NCBI GenBank assembly: GCA_001986395.2
Contig: MQVO02000306.1
Coordinates: 1 to 10,842 of the forward strand
DNA: 10,842 nt
Origin: Irpex lacteus
Taxonomy: Eukaryota; Basidiomycota; Agaricomycetes; Polyporales; Irpicaceae
Direction: 5' to 3'
In this document: positions 5,305 to 10,842 of the stretch, piece after piece
Position numbering within the stretch: the first letter of the stretch is position 1
Layout: the number at the start of each line of letters is the position of its first letter
The notes under the pieces: model-generated
Seen by the model: the letters and a program-made list of their open reading frames with translations, nothing else
Told to the model about the DNA's origin: nothing
Databases searched by the model: none
Program-made: the position numbers and the translations under genes

Positions 5305-5665
5305 TAAACATAATGTCCATATATTCCGGGAATATTTCGTAGAGATCAAAAGAGATTATACGAAACCTATATCTGTCCCTGCTTCCTTTTTTTTTGTCCT
5401 CCCCCTCCTTTTTAATAAAAAAAAGATTAATAAAAATATATTTTTATATGCTCTTCCTACAAATATAAATAAAATTATCTCAGGAGATAGGCAGTAACAT
5501 TCTATGGTAAATGTTAAGAATATCTGTGGTATTTTACACAGTTCAATGTCTATTGTTATGGAATCTTCAGAGACTGGTTACGCTATAATCTAATTTAAAT
5601 TTAGTTAATGGTCAGCCTCTTCAGTGAATAGAAGATAGTTATAGCTCCCTTTACCCTTCCTTTAT
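5305..5665 (+). ncRNA. Probable group I intron remnant after the cob exon
   Basis: The expected neighbour of this exon is the cob-393 intron. Directly after it is a protein-like frame ([20 protein letters not shown], then KPISVPAS) that breaks off at the T-run and TCCTCCCCCTCC block at 5384-5408. Further on, the sequence TCAGAGACTGGTTACG at about 5568-5583 resembles the R (P7) element of group I introns, and GAAGATAGTTATAGCTCCC at about 5630-5648 resembles the S element (usual form AAGATATAGTCC). No full fold was worked out, so this is a family-pattern call with an inserted repeat block. Confidence 0.35.
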
Positions 5666-5989
5666 CCTTTTTTTATATATAAAATAAAAACAAATTATTT
5701 CTTTTTATTATTCTTATATCTCCTCTATAAATAAAATTAATTATCTCTTTTGTACCAACTCATTTGAATTTTATTATGCAATACTAATCCCTGATTTCTA
5801 GTTTCCGATTATTGGTTAGAGTATCAATTGTTTACATGTCAGGTCCTCTCCCTAAATAATTTATCTTACTTTTATTTAAAATAAAATTAAAAGAAAAGAA
5901 AAATGGTATTAATTTTAAATAGTTCTCCCCAAAAAAACTTTTATTTTAATTTATTTTATATTAATCTTTTACTAATTCCATACGCTTAA
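5666..5989. other. A+T-rich spacer, no gene seen
   Basis: No supported gene. A 20-nt direct repeat, AAAAGAAAAATGGTATTAAT, at 5894-5913 matches 2757-2776. A left-arm-like CCCCAAAAAAACTT at about 5927-5940 precedes the full palindrome at 5990. Confidence 0.4.
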
Positions 5990-6035
5990 CCCAAAAAACT
6001 AGGAATTAGAAATAATTCTAACTAGTTTTTTGGGG
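5990..6035. repeat. Dispersed palindromic element, copy 3
   Basis: The arms are CCCAAAAAACTAG and CTAGTTTTTTGGGG, with inner TTAGAA-ATAA-TTCTAA as in copy 2. The atp6 3' fragment starts within a few bases of its right end. Confidence 0.87.
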
Positions 6036-6040
6036 ATTTG

Positions 6041-6143
6041 TTGGAACTAGTTGGTCTAGAACTAGCAGTAAGTTTAAACTAAGCTTAGTATTCTGTGTGT
6101 AACATAAAGCTACCTAAAGGATGCTATTGAACTTAATAAATAA
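6041..6143 (+). pseudogene. atp6: atp6 3'-terminal fragment, decayed
   Basis: ATP synthase subunit a (atp6) forms the proton half-channels with the c-ring. The last conserved region is visible in pieces: LELVGLELAVSL at 6041-6076 (family LLVGLELAxxxIQAQVF), VF at about 6089-6094, and SYLKDAIELNK plus TAA at 6108-6143, the usual C-terminus. Between them the frame is broken by small deletions. Where the family has Q-A-Q the sequence gives TAA-GCT-TAG, as expected from CAA or CAG decaying by C-to-T changes. Only about 35 of some 255 codons are present, so it cannot function. It abuts a palindromic element on its 5' side, as the nad4 fragment does. Confidence 0.72.
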
Positions 6144-6393
6144 GAGTAAAATTATTCTTTGGTGGGGAGCCAAAATAAAAAATAAAGAGAAGAGTTTAGT
6201 TAGAGGATATAAATTAATCAAGAGTAGAACATATTACATTACATTAGCCACATTTACCAGTTAGAGTCTGTTTGCCAGTCCCACCCCAAAAAAAGTAGCA
6301 AAAACTAAAAATAAATTAAATTTGGGGGAAGGGTTAAACAAAGCAGAAAAAGATTTATTATTAAAATAATATTAAAAAGCTGTTAATTAAACT
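6144..6393. other. Spacer, no clear gene
   Basis: No supported gene. An open stretch at about 6172-6263 (reading KSLVRGYKLIKSRTYYITLA in part) may be decayed intron protein but is not recognised. CCCC-A-run at 6284-6294 and TTTGGGGG at 6320-6327 could close a large hairpin like those of the palindromic family. Confidence 0.3.
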
Positions 6394-6584
6394 GTTTCTG
6401 TATGGGTATACAAAAGTGTTAACAATAAATTTATATTGCTAAATGATAATAACCTACTTTTAGTTCTAAATTAGAAGCAACTAAAGAATTAAAAATGAGT
6501 GCTAAAACAATTAGCAGGTATTTAGATACTCATAAAGAGTATAAAGGATTATATTTTTATAGTGTTGCTTTAGAGATTAATTAA
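6394..6584 (+). pseudogene. Homing endonuclease remnant with NUMOD1 domain
   Basis: Two phases give one protein-like tail. The first, from 6394, reads VSVWVYKSVNNKFILLNDNN. The second, 6465-6584, reads SKLEATKELKMSAKTISRYL, then DTHKEYKGLYFYSVAL and TAA. The second piece is a typical NUMOD1 helix-turn-helix repeat (pattern S...AAKELNxSxxTIxxYL.TxKxYKGxxFYS), the DNA-binding tail of GIY-YIG or LAGLIDADG endonucleases of mitochondrial introns. A frameshift lies at about 6460. The catalytic domain is not seen upstream. It lies just before a group I intron core, the normal ORF-then-core order. Codons are A+T-rich and host-like (AGG, TTA, AAA). Confidence 0.65.
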
Positions 6585-6960
6585 AAGGTAAGATTTAGGG
6601 TAAGGTGTGAGAAACTTTACTTGGCCTCTAGCAAAAGGAAACCTATTGCTAAAAACTATCAAATTGTCGGGAACACCTTAAAGCTATTTTAACTAAATGT
6701 GTTAGGTAACTAATTCATGGCTCAGGTAATGACTCGAGGTATGGTAAAATCGAAATAGAGGCACGTAAGGAAATAGATGAAGGTGGTGAAGGTGGGGAAG
6801 GTGGGGACCAAGGTTCCACTATCGTTCCACAAAGGTTACTAACCAAAAGAAATTAATTATAATTAAAGAAGAAAGAATAGAGTGTCTGAATTGGATATAC
6901 TCTATGAGCTTACCAGGCTCTTATGCTTTCCATTACATTAACTCGCATCAGGGGATTTAG
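6585..6960 (+). ncRNA. Group I intron catalytic core, 3' part
   Basis: The segment AAATTGTCGGGAACACCTTA at 6659-6678, followed by AAGC, matches the P and Q elements (P4 to P6 region) of group I introns. It is followed by GGCTCAGGTAATGACTCGAG from 6719 and GGTATGGTAAAATCG, which resemble the P6-P7 joining region. The segment near 6880-6940 (GAATAGAGTGTCTGAATTGG, CTATGAGCTTACC) may be peripheral P9 sequence. The preceding NUMOD1 remnant supports the call. I did not find a recognisable exon after it, so neither the 3' splice site nor the host gene is known. Confidence 0.55.
6779..6805 (+). repeat. G-rich tandem repeat, 3 x 9 nt
   Basis: GAAGGTGGT followed by two units of GAAGGTGGG. Read in one frame it gives Glu-Gly-Gly three times. 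It lies inside the intron core region and is far richer in G than its surroundings. The clustered G runs could favour a G-quadruplex on this strand. Confidence 0.8.
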
Positions 6961-7320
6961 GAAATATTAAAATAATATAAAATTGAAAATCTTAAAAGAA
7001 GCACTATTATTAATTGAGATACAAAAATATAAAATAATTATTTTAGTGTAGTATATTAACATTCATAAATATTGTATCTTATTTATAAAACACTTAATTA
7101 TCAGGACCTGAGAAAAAAATAAAACGTATGTATATTATTTCTTAAGTGGATTGTTAAATGATATTAACTATTTTTAAGTATATACCTTTTTATTAAAAAA
7201 AGGAAAGAAGCTAAGTATAAAAATTTTAATTATCTAAGTACATTAATACTATCTTTATTTATGTATAAAAATAAAATTTTATATATAGATTTTTAGTAGT
7301 ATTTTAATTTCATAAATATT
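6961..7320. other. A+T-rich upstream region of rps3
   Basis: No gene is seen. A hairpin of T-run and A-run with CC/GG ends lies at 7185-7203. CATAAATATT occurs at 7063-7072 and again directly before the rps3 start (7311-7320), which may be a leader or promoter-type motif or chance in such A+T-rich sequence. Confidence 0.4.
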
Positions 7321-8337
7321 ATGCAAAAATTAAATAAAATCCAAAAATTAAACTTAGAATTAAAAAACTATGTTCATAGAATAAAAGCACAAGCAAATTT
7401 ATTAAACAATAAAGATGAAAGTGCAAATTTTATTTCTAATAGCCAAGGCAATATTAAACAAAATAAAAATTTACTAAATAATAATTCTACTCAGCCTTTA
7501 TCCAGTGCTCTGCCCTCTAAAGAGGAAAATATGATAGAGGATAAAGGACAAAAAAAACCTAAATCTACTAACAGATTAAATTTAAACAGTAAAGGTAGAA
7601 TAAATTCTTTCAAAAAACCAATGTATCTAATCAGTAAAAAAATACATAGACACATTAGATCTTTAGTTAAATTTAATACTGATTTAGCTCACAATAGTAC
7701 TATTTCTTATAATTTTTATAATAATAATAAAAAATTTAATATTAACTCTATCTTAAGTAATTCTTTTTTAAACTTAGGTAATATTATTAGTAAACCTGTG
7801 ATATTCTTTAGCCCCAATAAAATTACTATTAATTTATTTTACTATGTTTTACAATCAGAAAAAAGTTATAATTTAATAAGTGAATCTGAAAATTTAGAGT
7901 ACTTATGTTCATTTTTAAGTAATAAATTTAAAAAAGAGGTTAAGATTGAATTAATTAGATTACACCATCCTGCATTAGAAAGTCAAATCTTAGCTAATAC
8001 TATTGGTTTTATCTCTAATAATAAAAAAGTAAGATTTAGATCTATTATAACTAGTCTTTACAATAACACTCAAATAATTAAATTAAATGATTCTCCCAAA
8101 GGTATAGAAGAATCTAATTTAAATTATTGTAGACCTACTGCGCTTATTGGTATTAAAGTAAGATTAGGTGGTCGTATACTTAGTCAAAAAATAGTACCTA
8201 GATTTACTACATTTAATAAACAAAAAGGAGCTTTTGCTAGAATTAAATCAGATTTTACAACTCAATCTAGATTTACAAACAAAAGTAGAAGAGGTGCATT
8301 TAGTTATACAGTAACAATAGCACATAAATCATTTTAA
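7321..8337 (+). CDS. rps3: Mitochondrial ribosomal protein S3
   Basis: This is the small-subunit protein uS3, the one ribosomal protein most fungal mitochondria still encode, needed for assembly of the 37S subunit head. The 338 residues fit the basidiomycete type. The N-terminus MQKLNKIQKLNLELKNYVHR is typical. Residues about 40-110 are a variable Lys/Asn-rich linker. The middle carries KPVIFFSPNKITINLFYYV and then KKEVKIELIRLHHPALESQI with LANTIGF. The C-terminal domain carries ALIGIKVRLGGRILSQKIVP followed by the basic RFTNKSRRGAFSYTV end (KSDFTTQSR before it), the family signature. The frame is intact. ATG at 7321 is chosen because the family start motif follows at once. Fifteen of 16 Arg codons are AGA, which sets the host codon style used here to judge the other fragments. 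Confidence 0.93.
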   Translation: MQKLNKIQKLNLELKNYVHRIKAQANLLNNKDESANFISNSQGNIKQNKNLLNNNSTQPLSSALPSKEENMIEDKGQKKPKSTNRLNLNSKGRINSFKKPMYLISKKIHRHIRSLVKFNTDLAHNSTISYNFYNNNKKFNINSILSNSFLNLGNIISKPVIFFSPNKITINLFYYVLQSEKSYNLISESENLEYLCSFLSNKFKKEVKIELIRLHHPALESQILANTIGFISNNKKVRFRSIITSLYNNTQIIKLNDSPKGIEESNLNYCRPTALIGIKVRLGGRILSQKIVPRFTTFNKQKGAFARIKSDFTTQSRFTNKSRRGAFSYTVTIAHKSF

Positions 8338-8432
8338 ATTATTTTTAAGTAAACCCCATTTGAATTAAATTTGGGTCTCATGTTTATCATATAATATCAA
8401 GTATAAATATTTTAACTTCTTTCAAGAGTGAT

Positions 8433-8606
8433 ATGATTAATATTTTATCTGGTTTAGATAAATCGTTTACATATAAAATTGATTACGGGTTGTATTATCA
8501 TTGTAATGAGGTTGATGAGAGTTTAAATTTAAACGGTAATATTCCTAGTTATGATTATATGACCTCTAGCAATGAATATCGTGATGGGATTGTGCAGCAT
8601 TTTTAG
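8433..8606 (+). CDS. Small ORF, first segment of the decayed frame
   Basis: Fifty-seven residues from ATG 8433 to TAG 8604-8606, starting MINILSGLDKSFTYKIDYGL. The frame is open upstream to 8364, so this ATG may be internal. Around 8600 the reading continues in another phase (FLGLAWLENSFKYKGYLN) with TGA 8615-8617 as Trp. It is the likely N-terminal part of the large decayed frame. Function unknown. Confidence 0.4.
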   Translation: MINILSGLDKSFTYKIDYGLYYHCNEVDESLNLNGNIPSYDYMTSSNEYRDGIVQHF

Positions 8607-8878
8607 GGCTTGCTTGATTAGAGAACAGTTTTAAATATAAAGGATATTTAAATGTGCATTCTGAAATATTTACTCCGGTCTCTTTTTCGAAGAAAGCTGA
8701 TCTGGTTGATTATGCTAAAAATATACGTGTTATTTTAGATGATTGTGTTAGAAGTTGTAATGAGGGGCATGATAGAGAGGGTTTTTTTGAGTTTAAAAGA
8801 TCAACTTTAGTTACTATCAATGTTATTTCTGATTCTCAACGTGATGCGTCTAGTAATACCGTGAATAATGTTTTATAA
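8600..8878 (+). CDS. ORF, second segment of the decayed frame
   Basis: Ends in TAA at 8876-8878. A GTG at 8654 could serve as a start, but the open frame continues to 8600 if TGA is Trp, so it is better read as a continuation of the previous segment. It contains VHSEIFTPVSFSKKADLVDY and DDCVRSCNEGHDREGFFEFK. Its end overlaps the next segment by 11 nt. Function unknown. Confidence 0.4.
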
Positions 8879-9515
8879 TATGGGTGGTTGTGAAGCTAAA
8901 AGTGATTTATGTTGTATCACTTCTATAAAAGAAGGTGTGTTGGATGATAGATCTCGTATTGTTACGTCTATCAGAGTAGGTATGCGTGTGCGTAGCCTGC
9001 TTTCATCTTCTTCATATTCTTGTTCTAAATTTAAGACAGGGTTATCAGAATCGCGGGAGGTTTTTACCCCTTTTTATAATCTTACGCCTATCCGTTTTTA
9101 TCACTGTAATGCTGATATGATCTCGTTAAGTAAACATAATGTTGATTTGGACCATCTTTATAGTTGTATGAATAGTATTGATTATCGGGTTGATAGTGTT
9201 AGTGTGGATAACTTTGTAAATATGTTAAAATTATATTTACAGGAAAAAACTCGGTTATCGAGTGGGGATGTTGAGAAAGTTTGTGTTGCTTTTAGTGGTT
9301 TGTTTAAGTATATAAAGCTTTATAATGATTGTATTCTTATTTATAACGAACATTTTAATATATCTGCTTTAGACGAAGAGGTTCGAGAGCGTGTTATTAG
9401 GCAATACAGGGAGATTATAAACTGTCTGAAGTTTATAGGTTTTAATGAACCGTCTCTCATCTTGCATAGTTTTTATTATCTTGTGGTTCTAAGGTTGATT
9501 AATTTGATATTGTAG
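8868..9515 (+). CDS. Hypothetical ORF of 215 residues, longest intact segment
   Basis: From ATG 8868 to TAG 9513-9515. It is soluble and rich in Ser, Cys, Asp and Val. The C-terminal third looks helical and leucine-rich (KLYLQEKTRLSSGDVEKVCV, then EEVRERVIRQYREIINCLKF and HSFYYLVVLRLINLIL). No motif is recognised. Of 14 Arg codons nine are CGN, three AGG and two AGA, against 15 AGA of 16 in rps3, so it probably did not evolve in this genome. The ATG may be internal, since the previous segment runs into it in another phase. The next segment starts in overlap at 9503. Confidence 0.5.
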   Translation: MFYNMGGCEAKSDLCCITSIKEGVLDDRSRIVTSIRVGMRVRSLLSSSSYSCSKFKTGLSESREVFTPFYNLTPIRFYHCNADMISLSKHNVDLDHLYSCMNSIDYRVDSVSVDNFVNMLKLYLQEKTRLSSGDVEKVCVAFSGLFKYIKLYNDCILIYNEHFNISALDEEVRERVIRQYREIINCLKFIGFNEPSLILHSFYYLVVLRLINLIL

Positions 9516-10132
9516 GAAGATCTATTGGTATAAAAGAATTAATCAGTCGAGGTGAGGTTTGTGGTATCTCGTCATCTAAGATCTTGATTGGGTGTGATGT
9601 TAAGTTGAATGAAGTTTTCGTCGAGTTTATTGGTATAGGTTTAATCTGTATGAAACTGCGTTCTTCTGGCCTATTTCTGGTTGTTGGTATTGATAAGCGG
9701 TTTAGGGCATTTAAAGAGAAATATGTAGACTTTTTATTATCTGATTCTCACAACTGAGTTAATAGGGAGAAATCTCCTAGACCAAGCCCAAATACATATG
9801 CTAAGGAGGAATTCATCTATCTTAAATCATTAGTGTTGAATTTCGACTTTGTGGATCTGTTTTATGGGTATCTCTATGATATTCTGGATGTATTCGAGAG
9901 GTGTTACGGTTTATTTTCGAAAGTATCATTGGATGATATACATAGTATTCGAATAGATAGTGGGGACTCCTATCTATCTTGTAAGCCATCTTCAGTCTTT
10001 CATATTTATAATGAAAGACGGCTTGACTGATACATGAATTACTGTTCTAGCTTTTATCATCTAGGGGTGAGGAGATATATTATCGTACTCATTCTGAAAT
10101 TTTCGCCAATAATAAGATCCTCCTGTGTTTAA
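9503..10132 (+). CDS. ORF extended through two TGA codons
   Basis: Under genetic code 4 the frame is open for 209 codons to TAA 10130-10132, reading TGA at 9755 and 10028 as Trp. Under the standard code it splits into three pieces. No ATG lies near its start, and it overlaps the preceding frame, so it is a frameshifted continuation. Visible stretches include SIGIKELISRGEVCGISSSK and DLFYGYLYDILDVFERCYGL. From about 10060 the better-looking protein lies in the next phase (YYRTHSEIFANNKILLCLND). Function unknown. Confidence 0.4.
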
Positions 10133-10645
10133 ACGATGTTTTAGACTCAACTCATCTAACTCTATATGAAAAACAGTTTTGCTGTGAAGTTTTTTTAATA
10201 TATTTCGAGAGTAATTATGTTCAATGGTTAGTACATGAAACGGGTATTTTGAGGGTGATTTAAAAGATTATAAGGTTAGTACATCCTTATTGGTTAGTTC
10301 GTATCATCGATATAATAAGAGGTTGAACGCTTTATTGCACCACCCTAAGAACAATATCGGTGGAATATTAGAGATAGTGTCTGAGCGTCATGGTGTAGAT
10401 AGTTTATCGAGAAACAGTTGTCTTTGTTGATCCTTAATCTTTTCAAAGTAGAAGATTTAAGAGGGTGAGTTTATAGCTATATAACAGGGCGGATTAGTAA
10501 AGAGGTGTCTGTTAATGAAACATCCTTGGTCACAGGTTTAGCGAATAGGTTGGTAGATTTATTAAAAAAGATTAATAGCTTTATAAAGTTTAAAAACAAT
10601 TATAAAAACGAAGATTCTAAAAAATCTGAATATAATTATATTTAG
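10051..10645 (+). pseudogene. C-terminal segments of the decayed frame
   Basis: Three overlapping phases: 10051-10263 (RTHSEIFANNKILLCLNDVL), 10257-10451 (GDLKDYKVSTSLLVSSYHRY, then HHPKNNIGGILEIV) and 10403-10645 (EKQLSLLILNLFKVEDLRGW with TGA 10466 as the W, then VYSYITGRISKEVSVNETSL and LANRLVDLLKKINSF). They read on from each other without gaps, as expected for one gene hit by single-base indels. The last segment ends at TAG 10643-10645 after a Lys/Asn-rich tail. Confidence 0.45.
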
Positions 10646-10842
10646 TTGACATTATTGAAATTGTAGGTGTAACTTATGTTTTAACTATATTACTAGGTAG
10701 ATATATAAAAAATATTATCAAATACAAAATATAACTTTTCATCAGAAAGAAATTTAGTTTTAGACATAGCTCTTGATCTAAGTAAAGATTTAATTCGTGA
10801 GTACTTATACTCATCATATAAAAATCATGTAGAAGATCTAAT
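10636..10842 (+). pseudogene. Partial reading frame running off the window edge
   Basis: The first phase, 10636-10734, reads LVDIIEIVGVTYVLTILLGR, then YIKNIIKYKI and a TAA. A second phase from 10730 continues with NFSSERNLVLDIALDLSKDL and IREYLYSSYKNHVEDL to the window end, open. A single frameshift at about 10730 would join them. Codons are A+T-rich (TTA, AGA, AAA) and host-like, unlike the frame just upstream, so this is probably a different gene or an older resident. Context suggests a mitochondrial plasmid polymerase (RNA or DNA type), but no catalytic motif lies within the window, so this stays a guess. Confidence 0.35.

Larger units (their letters stand above)
8364..10645 (+). pseudogene. 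Large decayed reading frame, plasmid-like
   Basis: Seven plus-strand open segments overlap end to end and read as one protein of roughly 750 codons broken by frameshifts: 8364-8606, 8600-8878, 8868-9515, 9503-10132, 10051-10263, 10257-10451 and 10403-10645. At least three TGA codons (9755, 10028, 10466), and one at 8615, must be read as Trp, as in genetic code 4. The protein is soluble and rich in Asp, Ser, Val and Cys, with no obvious membrane segment or repeat. Codon use favours GTT, GAT, CGT and CGG, quite unlike rps3. I do not recognise a family. A gene from a linear mitochondrial plasmid (for example a polymerase or an accessory ORF) is the leading guess, on context and codon use only. 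Confidence 0.55.

Noticed and set aside
5291..5497. 68-codon frame after the cob exon
   Set aside because: Its start lies inside the cob exon in another phase and its second half is an inserted pyrimidine and A-run block. Only the middle may be intron protein, noted under the intron remnant.
5811..5860. tRNA-like D-arm sequence around TTGGTTAGAGTATC
   Set aside because: No acceptor or T arm can be paired around it on either strand.
6696..6860. Open frame through the EGG repeats as a short protein
   Set aside because: It overlaps conserved group I intron core sequence and has no family match, so it is likely chance.
9833..10030. Separate 65-codon gene starting at TTG
   Set aside because: Under code 4 it is just the middle of the longer frame 9503-10132, bounded by two TGA codons.

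Overview
The window looks like an accessory stretch of a fungal mitochondrial genome, most likely a basidiomycete (Agaricomycetes-type). The reasons are the very high A+T content, an rps3 gene of the basidiomycete mitochondrial type with almost only AGA arginine codons, mitochondrial-type tRNA-Phe(GAA) and tRNA-Ile(GAT), pieces of nad4, nad4L, atp6 and cob, homing-endonuclease and group I intron remnants, and reading frames that lengthen when TGA is read as Trp (genetic code 4). Only rps3 and the two minus-strand tRNAs look like intact working genes. The rest is a graveyard of fragments, repeats and selfish-element remains.

Layout. 1-521: A+T-rich, no gene. 522-827: broken unknown reading frame with palindromes. 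849-1437: A+T-rich. 1438-1515 (minus): first 26 codons of a cytochrome b gene with foreign-looking codon use. 1680-1823: two abutting tRNA-like sequences. 1867-2109 (minus): unrecognised coding-like frame. 2389-3023: tRNA-Phe and tRNA-Ile (minus) inside a perfect 48-bp inverted repeat, overlaid by a 43-nt direct repeat. 3023-4020: spacer with decayed duplications, a GC-rich hairpin cluster and the first 12 codons of nad4L. 4021-4261: nad4 fragment split by a palindromic element. 4378-5304: nad4L fragment joined to the C-terminal part of a LAGLIDADG-type endonuclease, followed by one cytochrome b exon. 5305-5665: likely remnant of the next intron. 5990-6143: another palindrome abutting the atp6 3' end. 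6394-6960: 3' part of a group I intron (NUMOD1 remnant plus core). 7321-8337: rps3. 8364-10645: one large reading frame decayed by frameshifts, with CGN-rich codon use, possibly from a mitochondrial plasmid. 10636 to the edge: a further broken frame that runs out of the window.

How it fits together. Three near-identical palindromes and one half copy lie in this region. Two of them lie directly at breaks of mitochondrial gene fragments (inside nad4, at the 5' edge of atp6), which suggests a mobile hairpin element or recombination at hairpins. The cob, nad4L and endonuclease pieces share arginine CGN codons and C-ending codons that rps3 almost never uses, so they probably came together from a different mitochondrial genome. 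The cob exon runs exactly from codon 68 to codon 131, the interval between two known intron sites (cob-201 and cob-393), so it probably travelled with its introns.
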